Shown here: piece after piece, positions 43,805 to 54,497 of the stretch
Layout: every line of letters begins with the position of its first letter
Numbering within the stretch: position 1 is the stretch's first letter
Origin: Powellomyces hirtus
Lineage: Eukaryota; Chytridiomycota; Chytridiomycetes; Spizellomycetales; Powellomycetaceae
Length of the DNA: 64,000 nt
Reading direction: 5' to 3'
Assembly: GCA_025526995.1 (NCBI GenBank)
Contig: JAHLKG010000019.1
Span: 62,001-126,000, forward strand
Program-made: the position numbers and the translations under genes
The notes under the pieces: model-generated
The model's database searches: none
Told to the model about the DNA's origin: nothing
The model's input: the letters and a program-made list of their open reading frames with translations, nothing else

Positions 43805-44913
43805 CTACGCACGCTTGCTCTTTTCCGTAAGGTTACGGGGCATCTTTATTTGATCCATGGAGTTGTCGAGCTTGGATCTTGGCATGAGGACGGGAAGGAA
43901 ACCACCTCGCACCGTGAGCTGGATGTCATTGCGCCCAAGGGCGAGGAGACGGCAGTACTGAGCTCCTACGATGCTGACGTATCCGGAATACCCGGTGAGC
44001 AAGTGCCACCAGGCGTGGAGTTCAAGGCCAACACGGAGTGGGTATCCAATCTGGTTGCGGTGTTCCTGAATGGATCCGCAGTGGATCTGGTCCGTGTTCC
44101 ACAGGGCAAAGGCAGTCAGGATGGTGGTGACGCAGACGGCGATGAGGCCGTACAGGATATTGGACTCGGCCTTGTGCGTGCGGCGCACAAGACGGATATT
44201 GTTGAGCGCGCCAAAGAGCTGCATCAGCGTGAGGACGACAAAGGCGACTTGGAACAGGATGGGCGTCTGCAGAGCGAGGTACGAGGTCGTCACCGTCAAG
44301 AAGATACCCGCCAGCGCGAGGATGGCTTTGGGAGAGTTTGCGCCCTTCTTGGCAAACATCTGCAGGCTATGACACAGAAAGGAAAAAAGTAACAGTGAGC
44401 ATTTGCGCATTGATACAAACCAGACAGAAGACGTTGATATAACTTACTGGCAATAGACAAACACGCAGGTCGCCATACACATTGGCAGTTCGTCGAGCAG
44501 CTGCATGGCGTACGTCAGTGTGCCGTGGAACAGGAAGCTTCCGGTACCGACAAGGATCAAGGCAGCGTAGCTCAACGCAAATCGACGCTCTGAACCGGTC
44601 TTGTAGCACGAGTAGATGCCAATCAGCGGCCAGATGAGGAACACGAGGTTGGTGGTTGCGTTCCACCATTCGGCAACGTATTGCGAGACAATGTGGTTCT
44701 CTTCACACCTGGAGCAAACAAAAAGAACGTTACATGTTAGATCAAGAACACAAGGAGCACCGTTGCGAGAAGGCAACAACAAACTCACCAGTCTAGCGTC
44801 GAGGTCACAGGGCCCCAGAACCCAGCACCCCCAATAGCAATTGGCTTGCTGCTCATCCCAAATAAACTCGTAATGTTGAAGCCGTGGCTGTCATGGCTGG
44901 CGTGGTTGTGCAT
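43805..44913 (-). CDS. Alkaline ceramidase (YPC1/YDC1/ACER type)
   Basis: Seven-helix ER/Golgi enzyme cleaving (phyto)ceramide to a sphingoid base and fatty acid. Exons 44913-44789, 44708-44448 and 44366-43805 give 315 residues (yeast Ypc1 is 316). The family start WGPVTSTLDWCEENH holds the Glu calcium/zinc-site residues. Next come VAEWWNATTNLVFL, the Ser/His/Asp cluster GSFLFHGTLTYAMQLLDELPM, and the distal zinc-site histidines in ELHAWWHLLTGYS. The first join splits the Trp codon before Cys; the second gives VYCHLQMF. Two starts are possible: 44913, or 44856, which better fits a TATA element at 44936-44946. Confident in family and exon layout. Confidence 0.92.
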
Positions 44914-44935
44914 GATAGTGATGTGGTGTATGTGT

Positions 44936-44946
44936 TATATATATAC
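44936..44946 (-). promoter_or_regulatory. TATA element of the ceramidase gene
   Basis: TATATATATA lies 23 bases before ATG 44913 and 80 before ATG 44856. A start site 25-30 bases downstream would exclude the first ATG and favour the second. Confidence 0.4.
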
Positions 44947-45959
44947 ACGAGGAGGAGAATACGAGGCACAAATGTACTAATGATCTGATATTTTTACAAA
45001 AAGGGATTTGCCGAAAGTCTCAGAGGATTTAAGGGAAAAAAGATTAACAGTGGAACCAAACAGCGAAGAGCATGAAGGCCTCTTCACAGACTGGGCAGTG
45101 TGTGAGGTTTCGCCTTGTCACTATCCGTCACTTTCTGTCACTATCTTTGGGCACACGCGCCGGCGGCCTGACGCGGCTGATGACATGCGCGCGGGACAGA
45201 CCAGGTGAGAGACGTCTTGGACTGGCGCGTGACGCTCGTGACGCTGATGAAACACGGCGCCCCGAATAGGATATTCTACGACTCTATTTCTGGGCACATA
45301 CCACCGTGTCCGCGTGGTTTCTCATGACTGCAGGAAATTAAAGCGTATCTCAACTTGGGTTCTAGGGGTGCGAAGCGGTATTTGGCGAAATGTGAGACAA
45401 TGTGCTCAGCAGGCCCGCGGAAACCAGGGATCAGGAAGTGTAATCTATTTACGGGTCCCGCCCCTGTGGCTGACTATGAGAATAATCCTGACGTCTTTCC
45501 ACTGCCTGACCTGTCATTCAGACAGACAATAGACGGGTCTGTTTGGAAATAGTGTAAAGTTTTTAGCGGTCATCCGCTGGTGTCTAGGTTTCCGCCGCTC
45601 TCCTCCGACACAGGTCACGCACTCACAGTCGAAATCATCACAGCTCTAAATGACTGGTCAGGCGTACGGAATGTTGAGGAAGAAAAGCGAAGGTGATGTA
45701 AATAGACTAGTAACTGATCAGTCGAGTGATCCAGATTGAGAGAACGAACATGAATCCATGGAACAGGAATGAGTTTTTTAGCCCCATAATCCAAATTTCA
45801 CCTCGGCACCGAAGTTTCGGTCACTTTCTGTCCCCAAAATGTCGGGTAATTCTTGGGGGTCACTAACATCCCATCGCATCAGAAGTCAAGAGTTGTGATA
45901 CCCTTATATTCTTCAACAACAGAAAAGCAGTGCTGCGATGCTACCCAACGTAAGGTGAA
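44947..45959. other. Long non-coding region
   Basis: About 1 kb with no supported gene. It contains GTCACT-rich patches near 45115-45150. Confidence 0.45.
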
Positions 45960-46275
45960 CTAAAGTGTGTGCGCCCTGATGTCCGAGTCCAGCTTTGCAG
46001 CATTAGCACCGGCCACGTGGCCGACGCGAAATCGGTCCTTGCACAACTGGAATGTAGGCATTGACTCGATATCGACTTGCTCAGCAACATCAGGGACGTG
46101 ATCGACATCTATTTTCATGAGATGAACAGAGGTGTACTTGCTCAAGAATTCTGGCACCGTGCGCCAAATACCATCAACGACGCCGATCATGGACTATTCG
46201 TGCTGGTTTCGAGTCACTATTTTCTTTGGAATAGATACAAACTTTGGCAAGGCCCAGACCAGGTCGAATGAAATT
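45960..46275 (-). pseudogene. Thioredoxin-fold remnant with WSGPC in place of WCGPC
   Basis: The 5' piece (from about 46275, after a gggacag acceptor) reads FHSTWSGPCQ in one frame. The 3' piece (46190-45960) reads PEFLSKYTSVHLMKIDVDHV and VDIESMPTFQLCKDRF, then a helix and stop, the C-terminal half of thioredoxin including the cis-proline in SMPTF. Between them a possible 47-base intron does not join in phase, and a stop lies in the first frame. No N-terminal strand or start codon is found upstream. The first active-site Cys is Ser, so even an intact product could not do dithiol chemistry. Best read as a decayed copy. Confidence 0.55.
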
Positions 46276-46505
46276 CTGTCCCATTTCATAGGGAGGAGTT
46301 GTTTAAGCGTTTTTGAGCACGACACCCTTTGTGAATAAAGAATTGTGGACTACGTACCGGCTAGCGTCACAGGATTGTTCAACGAACATGCCGCACTTTA
46401 ACAATCATATACCACTGGCACTGTACCGAAACGATTCAACGAGCTCTTGCGCGTACCTACGACCATCCTGTTCCCTCTGATTTACGCGTTGAACTCGTCA
46501 GAGGT

Positions 46506-46860
46506 ATGGAGAGGATAAATAGACAGCGGGAACAGGAGGAGAAGATAAGGCGACGACGCGAGGAGGAGGAGAGGGGAGAGCGCGAAGAGGAGGAGAGGAC
46601 AAGGCGCGAGAGGGAAGAGGAGGAGGCAGGCTGTCCTCCTATTCTCGCTGTCTCTTTATCCTCTCCTCCTCCTCGCGTTTCCTAATTTTCTCTTCCTCCT
46701 CGCGCTTCCTAATCCGCTCCTCCTCTTCGCGTTGCTTCATGCTCCTCTCCTCCTCGTCGCATTGTCTCTTCATCCTCTCCTCCTCCTCCCGTTTCTTTAT
46801 CTTTTCCGCTTCCTCATGTCTCTTCCTTTCATCCTCGGTATCCTCGACATTTTCTTCAAT
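46506..46860. repeat. Inverted duplication encoding Arg/Glu-rich helix on both strands
   Basis: 46508-46539 and 46635-46666 are inverted copies matching at 29 of 32 positions. The plus strand from ATG 46506 encodes an R/E-rich helix (MERINRQREQEEK and on). The minus strand, from about 46915 after a ccacag acceptor, encodes an acidic lead and then about five repeats of roughly ten residues (KIRKREEEER type), ending in TAG near 46640. Purine-rich left arm and pyrimidine-rich right arm make an extended imperfect palindrome. Charged single-alpha-helix or coiled-coil coding DNA is the likely origin. Confidence 0.7.
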
Positions 46861-46915
46861 TTCGACGTCAGGAGCGCGACCCGATTTATCAAATCTTTCA
46901 ATTGACTGTGGTTAT

Positions 46916-47627
46916 CGCGAGGACCATTGTTGTTGCGCTCCTGCTCAGGAACGATTGACGGCTGCGGCAACCCTAAACTAGTTTGACCAGCATTGCCGCG
47001 CTGCTAGTAATGAGTAATAGACAGCTGCGGCAACCACGGGGACCATCGTTGCGAGGCGGGGGCTCATCCACGATCGACCGCTGGCCACACGAGGAACCAT
47101 AGCCATTGCGCGGGATAACGCAGGTGTAATGACTTGATTGATGGGTCGGTGCGTTGAGACAACTGTGTTCTCGTGGAAAGTGCGGTGTCCGACGCTGCTT
47201 GTTGCTGCAGGCGTGACTGTCCTCGACGAGCCGCACCGGGAGTTACAGTTATGTTCGGCTGGATCCTGCGAAGATGTCGATTGTTTGATTGAGTTCCCTC
47301 AAAAGAATATACATTGTAGATAATCAATCCCATGGAATTTGGAAGGCTAAACTCCGCTGATTATTTATTGATTATTCGTTGATGACAAATCAAAAGCGGA
47401 ACTGCACAGCCACAGGCGGCTTATATTTCAGGCATCACTAGCTGAGGGGTAAGCCTCGTTTCGCTTCCCTCTCTTCTCAGGGCAAAATGTCTAACCTGCT
47501 TTCTAACACATTGGGACCATTTCATTTTCTTGACCATTAGTCTACAAAGGAGCGTTGGGTTCTGCGGAATTACTAGGAGTTTGCAGTCCAATTTACCAGC
47601 ACAAGTTTGTTTCTGACGCCGAACGCC
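46916..47627. other. Non-coding region
   Basis: Between the R/E repeat and the GT32 gene. A GCTGCGGCAACC motif occurs twice (about 46960 and 47023). No supported gene. Confidence 0.45.
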
Positions 47628-48813
47628 ATGTTCCTGCGAAGGTTTGACAGCGCTGCTTCTGCTATCTGCATTCCCCGGCGACAGCTAAGCATTTCTGTCT
47701 TCCACATGTCTTAGCCGTTCATTCAGGGTCCTCCGCCTATGGAAGATTCTGCTCCCGCTCTTCGCAGTCCTCTTCCTTCTACACCTGATTCCCCAAGTCG
47801 CCATCGAACAGCTCATGTACTACCGCCGAATTCTCGGGCTATCGCGCCCGGGATCCCACGAGCGGACGGGCAGCTTGGGCCCCTATTTCCGGACGGGTAT
47901 GTCGTGGATAGACGTGACTCGCCAAGTCGATCACTGTTCACAACATCCACCATCCGCCAAACCCCTCATCCCCAAATATGTGCACTTTGTTCGCGTGATG
48001 GACCGAGACGACCATTTCGGGATGTTGCATTACTTTTCGATTCGGTCGGCACATGAGAAAATCAAGCCGGAGAGAATCTTCTATCACCACCGGGGCCTGC
48101 CGTCGGACGATAATGAGTGGTGGAGGAGAGCACGACCGATGTTGACTGATTTGGTCGAGCAGGAGGATGTGACGGAGATTTTTGGACATCCGGTGCATGT
48201 GGGCGCCCATAAGGCGGATGTGATACGGCTGCGGGAGTTACACAAGTGGGGTGGTATATACTTGGATACCGGTTAGTACGCCCAAATCCTTGGACTTTTG
48301 TTCCCTGAAGAGTTTCGGCAGACCATACTAACTGAATACGATGGCATACACGTAGATGTGATTGTCACAAAGTCGTTCGATTCCCTCTTGCACCACGAAA
48401 TGGTTCTCGGCATAGAGGGAATGGAACCCTACATTGGCTTATGCAACGCCATCATCCTATCCGCACCCAACGCCACGTTCCTCCAACGCTGGTACGACTC
48501 CTACCGCACCTTCGACGACAGCCGGTGGTCTGACCATTCCGTCATCATGCCCTACACACTCTCCAAGACTGCATCTCGAGACGAGCTTTGCGTTCTCCCG
48601 ACAACGTCGTTTTTCTGGCCAGCGTATTTTAACAATCACATCAAGTTTGTGCATACCGAGGATGAGTGGGATTTCTACAATGATTTCCAGTATGCGGCTC
48701 ATCTGTACAACACGGGTGAAAAGTACATCAGCCAGACCACCCCGGACATCATCCGGAATACCAATACTTCATTCACGCGTTTGGTCAGACCGTATTTGCC
48801 TGACGACGCCTGA
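47628..48813 (+). CDS. Glycosyltransferase family 32, DXD sugar-binding, type II membrane protein
   Basis: Golgi-type glycosyltransferase using a nucleotide sugar. A tiny first exon (47628-47641, encoding MFLR plus two bases) joins after an 85-base intron to 47727-48271 and then 48356-48813, giving 338 residues. The join MFLRR/VLRLWKILLPLFAVLFLLHL makes a short cytosolic start and a signal anchor. IPKYVHFVRVMDRDDH starts the catalytic domain; KADVIRLRELHKWGGIYLDTDVIVT is the family hallmark, with the DTD metal site at about 185-187 split by the last intron (branch site TACTAAC visible). The C-terminus has IGLCNAIILSAPNATFLQRW. Acceptor sugar is unknown. Confidence 0.88.
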
Positions 48814-48824
48814 TACTTCGTGGA

Positions 48825-48995
48825 GCCTTTTTTTGCCATTGTTGTTTACTAGTCTCGTTGACGTGTCATTCTTACACCTTGTCAACACGATTCCTTATGT
48901 ACATACATGAGCCTTTTCCGCCATTGTTGTTTACTAGTCTCGTTGACATGTTATTCTTACACCTTGTCAACACGATTCCTTATGTACATACATGA
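48825..48995 (+). repeat. Tandem duplication, two copies of about 86 bases
   Basis: 48825-48910 is repeated at 48911-48995 with only a few differences (such as gacgtgtcat versus gacatgttat). It begins 12 bases after the GT32 stop, so it probably lies in the 3' UTR. Confidence 0.9.
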
Positions 48996-49079
48996 CCGAG
49001 AAGGAGCAGATATACTAGCAAGACAATACTAGCAAACAACGATACTTTGCAACCTGCTGGTACCTAGTCAGTCCGAATG

Positions 49080-50390
49080 GCCAAGCATCCGGACTTGGTG
49101 CCTTGGCACGCAACCTGGATGACAAACCATTTCGAATCTTTGAGCTTGTCGACGACTCCTGGCGTGTGCCCCCAGTCTTCAAGTGTGGTTCGTCCCAACT
49201 GTCCCTCCCGTCCGCGGCCCCATGTATACATTGCCCCGCTGCTACTGAGGCAGCCGTTGTGCGTAGATCAGTGACGGCGGATACGTTTCCCCCGTAACAT
49301 CGTCAGCGGGGAAAGACGGAGGATGTTTAAACAGTGCGAAGGAGGTTTTGGCGGCAACGAGGTGGGCATAACCCCACTCTAGGAAGTTGCACTGGTGGCT
49401 TCGCTTGGGTGAACTTGGAAGTGCACCTGAACGTGGGAGAATCCCACTTGTAAACATCTCCGCTCCGTGTGAGAGCTGCGATGCACGATCTCGAGCCCCC
49501 GTGCTGCCCGACGGGACAAAGGCGGCTTCCCCACAAGAATGCACTCGGCATCGCGGATTATAAACTCGGTTGCAGAATCGGGATTGAAACCGTTAGCGTT
49601 ATGGATAATGGTCTTGAGCGGCCACTCCAGGATGCAGCCATCTTGAGTTATAGCGAGTGCGCAGTCATAGCCAGCCGCAATGTGCGAGACCCCATTGTGT
49701 CTTTTCAGAGGCAGAGAAAGCGCTTAGATGGTTTGTCTGCTGTACTCCACGAAGGGGCTTTCTCGCGCGGGCGACGTGTACATCTGGGGACGCAGACACA
49801 GCTATCGCGACAGCCATGACGAACCGGCTCGTTTATGAACAGCGCGTCGCTGGCTGGAACCATTTCTGCCCCACCACCATTGCGGACGCGCCTTTTTTGC
49901 CGCCATATCAATGGAAAGTCCCTTTGACATCTTCGTCAGGAATCCCCCAGCGTTCATTTGGGTCCCACAAATGTTTGCAGAGGCGGATCTTCCTGAAAGT
50001 ATGTGTCGGAGGTGGACCCCTCCAATTGTGCGGAAGCTGGCAGGACTCAGTAAGGCCCCTGAGCGATGTTATAGATGGGTGTTCCCCCATGTGAGTTCCC
50101 TCCTGGGGAACTTGCCTTCTTGCTGGAAAAACAAAAATATCCGTTTTGTTTAACTTGCCTTCTTGCAGAGAAAAAAACAAAAATATACGTTCTGGGTTTT
50201 ATAGTGGTGCTGCATCGTTTGCTCCGTGCCAGAGAGGTCGTCGATCCCCAACCGCTGGCAGCCATGGACGTTCACTTGGAACTCGACGGCCCGTGCAGCC
50301 GCGACCATCGTCGCATCCAACAGAATTTGAGGATGAAGATGAGAGCCTTGCTTTAGAAGTTCAATTGACCTCGCTCAGAGGTAAAAATCC
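49080..50390 (-). pseudogene. Degenerate RCC1-repeat-like gene region
   Basis: RCC1 repeats form beta-propeller blades. On the minus strand, blade-like pieces occur in different frames: MYTWGRGREGQLGRTTLED with a following strand (about 49225-49120), IAALTRSGDVYKW (about 49480-49440), and HIAAGYDCALAITQDGCILEW (about 49690-49625). An upstream segment (about 50330-50195) reads AARAVEFQVNVHGCQRLGID and has a GTATAT donor. Stops and frame changes separate the pieces, and I could not find introns that reconcile them all. It is read as a decayed propeller gene; a heavily spliced functional gene is not excluded. Confidence 0.4.
50109..50195 (+). repeat. Short imperfect tandem duplication
   Basis: AACTTGCCTTCTTGC, then an A-rich stretch and AAAAATAT-CGTT, occurs twice in a row with a period of about 43 bases (starts near 50109 and 50152). 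Confidence 0.75.
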
Positions 50391-50578
50391 AAGATGAAAT
50401 GAGTTTGGATGTAAAGCAAGGGATGGGAGGAAGGACTACGGAGAGATCCTAGGCACGCGCTTTTTGTCACTGTCACAAGGAAACTATTGTGCTCGCAGTG
50501 TCGTGCAATACTCGGCGAGAGAGGGGATAAGTTGAGAGCAGCAGTTGGAAGAGGTGGAATAATAATGCCGTACTACAG

Positions 50579-51411
50579 AAAATGGTCTGAGGAACCACAC
50601 AAACGCCAAACACCCTTACTGCGACGACTGCTACGAACCATTCTCCACCACATCAGAATACAATGACCATTGCAACATATACCACTTTGAGGAACAGGAA
50701 GCTTCGGAGGAAGAGGAGTGGCCCTCCTGCAGTATCTGCGGCAGAGAATTCAGTAGCGAACGTGGCGTACAGCAGCACGTGGCGACCGTGCACGCATGTT
50801 CCTACTGCACTGCGTTAGTTCGCGATGTCCGTCGACACGAAGTCGAAGAACACTTGACATGCGTGGACTGTCAAAGAACTTTTGGCCGCCCGGACGATCT
50901 GGGCAAACGCCATGCTTCGGGAGTTCACAGTGCGCGCAACGTTGTTTGCCCGTTTTGCCACGTACGCTTCCGACTGCCTTCGGCCGTGGCGCAACACCTC
51001 GAGAACGGCAAGTGTCCCTGCAAGCCCAACATGACACGGCAGGACGTCAAAGATTTTTTCCGAGATCAAGAACGGAGACACAATCTAGAAGGCGCGGTCC
51101 TTGTTCCCCGGATTACTGACGGCAGGAGCGCAGGGAGCGCCGTGCCGCAGCGGGCAACGGCAGCCAGTTGGAACGGCTTCGCGTATGCTTGCTGTGTATG
51201 CAACCGAGAATTCCAAGGGTTGTCGCAGCTCAACGCCCATCTCATCACTCATGAATCGCGCGACTGGCGGTGCTTCCGATGCCGGAGTACCTACAATCTG
51301 CTCTCTGCTTTGGTCCAGCATTGGGAGCAGTCTGCCTGTGGATCCCACGCTAATCCGGCCACCAAGCTTGTGGGCCGCCAGCGCATGCTGGGATATCCGG
51401 CTCATGGATAG
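50579..51411 (+). CDS. C2H2 zinc-finger protein, 5' end not found
   Basis: The frame opens after an acceptor (actacag) with GLRNHTNAKH, the second half of a finger, so an upstream exon is needed. About six more fingers follow: CDDCYEPF..H, CSICGREF..H, CSYC, CVDCQRTFGRPDDLGKRH, CPFCHVRF, CCVCNREFQGLSQLNAHL and CFRCRSTYNLLSALVQHW. Some end in Cys instead of the last His. The linker at 195-235 is basic. A possible first half-finger (CSQC) occurs at about 50495 but does not join in phase. About 277 residues are visible. Likely a nucleic-acid-binding protein of the fungal C2H2 kind, or a 5'-truncated copy. Confidence 0.6.
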
Positions 51412-51577
51412 TGCACCAATGTACTTTGTTGGACGCAAGAGGATATCGGGAGAGAGCGGATGGGGCTGTTGGAAAGAACCATAATATTCACAAAAAACAA
51501 TAAACTCTATGTGTCATTATAGTACTGCTATCTATAAAGATTGTTCGCGCCTCCATCGGCGGCTGAAGAACGTCCAT

Positions 51578-52741
51578 CTATAAGTTAGCCACAGATGGGC
51601 CGTCGTTGATTATTTTCACACCCTCGGGAGTGTCTGTAATGACTCCGTGACGAGCTTCTATTAGGTCCACAATCGCCGAATTGAAGACATGGTACACATC
51701 GGCCGTAAAATGCAGGTTATCCCAGTAAACTTCTTCCTTCCGGTCTCCAAAGTGAGTTGTAAAGAGCTTTTGGGTGTCAACATATTTCAGGTTGCGAGAC
51801 TTGCGCGGCAACTTGAGCTGATTGTCATGTATAGTGAGTTCGTCGTTTTTATTGGGGGTCGTACCCTTCCAAATTAAAAGGGGCTTTGTTGGCGCTTTGT
51901 TGGCGGGGTCGGTTTCCACCTTGTCGAATACGTTCAGGATGTGATCGAAGAGTTCCTTTGGAAGCGGCACGTGAAGTCCAGCATTGAGCACCAGCGTGAA
52001 TGGGCTGTTGCTGGTCTGGATGTGTTGATTGACAATGCTTTCGACCATTCCCGGCAACGTGAAGCACCAGCCTGGGAAGGCATCGGTAGCCGGCTTGTCC
52101 CAATTTGTCTTTCCGCGCATGGAGCATACTCCGAGATCCCTAAAGAACTGGTGATAGACCAGCTTGACGTCTCCGTTATGGTAGTACCGATTTTCGATGA
52201 TATCGTTCTGCGAAACCTCGGGTCGCCTGTAGCAGTCGCAGGTCAATTTGCCCTGCCTGGCAAAGTTGGTCGTGCCTTCAAAGAAAGTTGTCCAATCCGG
52301 CCATGAGTGTTCGTTGACAGGATCGTACTTGTTTTGTATGAGGGTTTCGTTGTTGGACGGCAGAGGGACTATCCCCGTTTCCAGATAGTAGACGAGCTGG
52401 TTGTACTGATACCGAGTCACCGAGTCGCCTATAAAGTATACGGTCTGACCCTTGAGGCGGTGGAGAAGCTCGTTGGGAGACTGAATGGGGCGGAACTCGG
52501 GAACGCGACGGAAGCCGAGGGCAACGGGGTTGAGGAATGCCAAGACCAAGATGAGGGAACCGGTGAGTGCTGTGACGCCAAGAATAAAAAAGTGTCGCCG
52601 TGTTGGTGGTCGCATCCTGTTCAACCATGATCCAAAGACGGTATCAATTGGGTCCTTCTTCTTCTTGCTTGAACTTGCGGCGGGGGACGGAAGCAGCTGC
52701 TCATGTTGTGAGTCTCCCATGGATTCCATTTCGTGTTGCAT
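51578..52741 (-). CDS. PC-esterase/GDSL-like type II membrane protein
   Basis: 387 residues, single exon. A cytosolic start with KKKK precedes one anchor helix (about 51-72, FFILGVTALTGSLILVLAFL). The lumenal domain opens with GQTVYFIGDSVTRYQYNQL, the GDS nucleophile motif at 105-107, and has the closing D-x-x-H catalytic pair as DNLH at 341-344. The plan resembles the TBL/PMR5/CASD1-type acyl-esterase families that acetylate or deacetylate glycans in the Golgi. Several Cys (CDCYRR, CSMRG, GWCF) may form disulphides. The start could be 52741 or either of the next two Met within eight residues. Confidence 0.72.
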   Translation of the reverse strand: MQHEMESMGDSQHEQLLPSPAASSSKKKKDPIDTVFGSWLNRMRPPTRRHFFILGVTALTGSLILVLAFLNPVALGFRRVPEFRPIQSPNELLHRLKGQTVYFIGDSVTRYQYNQLVYYLETGIVPLPSNNETLIQNKYDPVNEHSWPDWTTFFEGTTNFARQGKLTCDCYRRPEVSQNDIIENRYYHNGDVKLVYHQFFRDLGVCSMRGKTNWDKPATDAFPGWCFTLPGMVESIVNQHIQTSNSPFTLVLNAGLHVPLPKELFDHILNVFDKVETDPANKAPTKPLLIWKGTTPNKNDELTIHDNQLKLPRKSRNLKYVDTQKLFTTHFGDRKEEVYWDNLHFTADVYHVFNSAIVDLIEARHGVITDTPEGVKIINDGPSVANL

Positions 52742-53396
52742 TATAGATAAGACTTGGGACGATTGGCAGACGATAGGCAGACGATGTAGTTACAAAAAAT
52801 ATAATATGTAAAGAAAACTATGTACAGAAAGGAAAAAAAAGCAAAGCGGACAAGAGAAAAGGAGTCGAGTAGTATCTGGTTTCGGTCGCGTGGCGTTGCA
52901 CATGCGGCACTTGCGGCCGGTTGCATCGGAAAGTTCGCGGGGCTTGGCTCGTGGCGCAGCTCAAATTTGGCTGCGCCACTGACTCGAGTCAGAGGTGAGC
53001 CAAGTTGTGAAAAACGAAATGAAAGGTGTGACATTTTCTTTCGTAAGCCGGAGCGCGCCGACGCGTACTCATCATGCATACTTGCAGATAAGCGCATGGT
53101 TGTGTGTCCACTCATTCTGACAAGCCCTTTGCTCATCCCCATTGGGAACAAAAGGGCGCAGGGCTGAGGCTTGATACTGTCCTAGAGATGTGAATGACAA
53201 ATGGGATTCTGATTGATGAACTGTGCCGGGGAGTAGGCAAAAGTGTATAACGGAAGGAAAATCTCCACTTCCTCGCGCATCAGGAAACTGCGTTCCGCCA
53301 CTTCACCTCAAACTATCACGCCAAAGCTTTCTCGATTGTTCCCAAAAAAATGTATCCAACAACAACCGTCACCACGCGGTCGCCCTCACCGCCATG

Positions 53397-54497
53397 GATC
53401 ACGCCTTGAGGACCATTATGCTCCCGACACCCACGCCCGAGAGTGACGAAGTCCTCGTTCGCACGCTATGGTTGGGAGTGAGCCCGCTCACTCAATGGCA
53501 AGTGGATTTCCACCTCACCGTTGACGAGAACGCCCTTCCCTTTGTCCCCAACGGCAACCTGGTCGGTCAGATTGTTGCAATTGGGTCCGGCGTTCGCAAA
53601 GAGTTGCAAGTGGGAGCGACCGTCTTTTCATGCACGTTTGGCAATACCGAGCAACAGCCTGCCCAGGAGTTTGTCATTGTCCCGCAACACAGACTCGCAT
53701 TGGTGCCGGTGGCCGTCAAACCGGAACATGCGGCGTCTGTCGCAGTATCCGTGCTGCCATACCGGATTGCCCCGCAGGACGCGGCTGCTGTGCCCGAAGG
53801 CTTTGTCACCGCATGGCACTCTTTCACCAATGACCTCGGCCTCAACCTGTCCACCGATCCCGCGGGACCCTCAACTCCTGAGCGGCCCGACATCCCCATC
53901 CTCGTCTGGGGCGGCGGCACATCTGTTGGTCACTACGCGATCCAAGTCCTCAAGTGGGCAAAATATACCAACATCCTGACCACCGCATCGCCCAAGCACC
54001 ACGACCGTCTCCGCAAGTTTGGCGCAACCCACGTGTTCGACTATAACTCCCCTCAGCTCGCAACCGACGTCGCCAAGGCTACCGGTAACACCTCACCCGA
54101 ATTGGTCCTGGACTGCGTGGGCGACGAAAGCGGAAGTCTCACCCCTATCTCTCGCCTCGTCCGACCGGGTGCCACCGTCGCTTTCCTCCTCCCGGTCCGC
54201 GCCGGCGGCTACGGCTCCACCTCCGAGGTCGCGATGGAAACATCCGTCAGCTTCCCTGAAGGTGTCACTGTCCGTGGCGTGCGCACGTTCCTGTACGACA
54301 AAGATCCCGGTCCGGTCCACGATTGCCTCCAGCCCGAAGTCATGCCACGCTTGCTGATGGAAGGGCACATCGTTCCGACCAAGATTCGCATCATTGAGGG
54401 CAAAACCCCTGCGAGCAGAATGAACAAGGCCTTGGAGGAGCTTAGAAAGGGGAGCGTTAGTGGAGAAAAGTTGGTTGTGTCGATGGCTGTTTGGTAG
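53397..54497 (+). CDS. Medium-chain dehydrogenase/reductase, enoyl-reductase or quinone-oxidoreductase type
   Basis: NADPH-dependent reductase of the zinc-free MDR kind. From ATG 53397 it has 366 residues. A GroES-like N-terminal half (SDEVLVRTLWLGVSPLTQW, VPNGNLVGQIVAIGSGVR) is followed by the nucleotide-binding fold with ILVWGGGTSVGHYAIQVLKW, KFGATHVFDYNS and LVLDCVGDESG. No zinc-site Cys cluster is seen. In the same frame, just upstream of the ATG, the bases encode HHAVALTA, which looks like the family's first beta-strand, yet there is no in-frame ATG before it. So a short upstream exon may carry the true start; the frame is open back to 53223. Confidence 0.78.
   Translation, partial: DHALRTIMLPTPTPESDEVLVRTLWLGVSPLTQWQVDFHLTVDENALPFVPNGNLVGQIVAIGSGVRKELQVGATVFSCTFGNTEQQPAQEFVIVPQHRLALVPVAVKPEHAASVAVSVLPYRIAPQDAAAVPEGFVTAWHSFTNDLGLNLSTDPAGPSTPERPDIPILVWGGGTSVGHYAIQVLKWAKYTNILTTASPKHHDRLRKFGATHVFDYNSPQLATDVAKATGNTSPELVLDCVGDESGSLTPISRLVRPGATVAFLLPVRAGGYGSTSEVAMETSVSFPEGVTVRGVRTFLYDKDPGPVHDCLQPEVMPRLLMEGHIVPTKIRIIEGKTPASRMNKALEELRKGSVSGEKLVVSMAVW

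Noticed and set aside
46739..46981. Ser/Phe/Leu-rich plus-strand ORF of 80 codons
   Set aside because: It is the antisense reading of the R/E-rich repeat.
49742..49830. RCC1-like peptide GDVYIWGRRHSY on the plus strand as a separate gene
   Set aside because: Too short, soon reaches a stop, and overlaps minus-strand RCC1-like debris; kept only as a remark.
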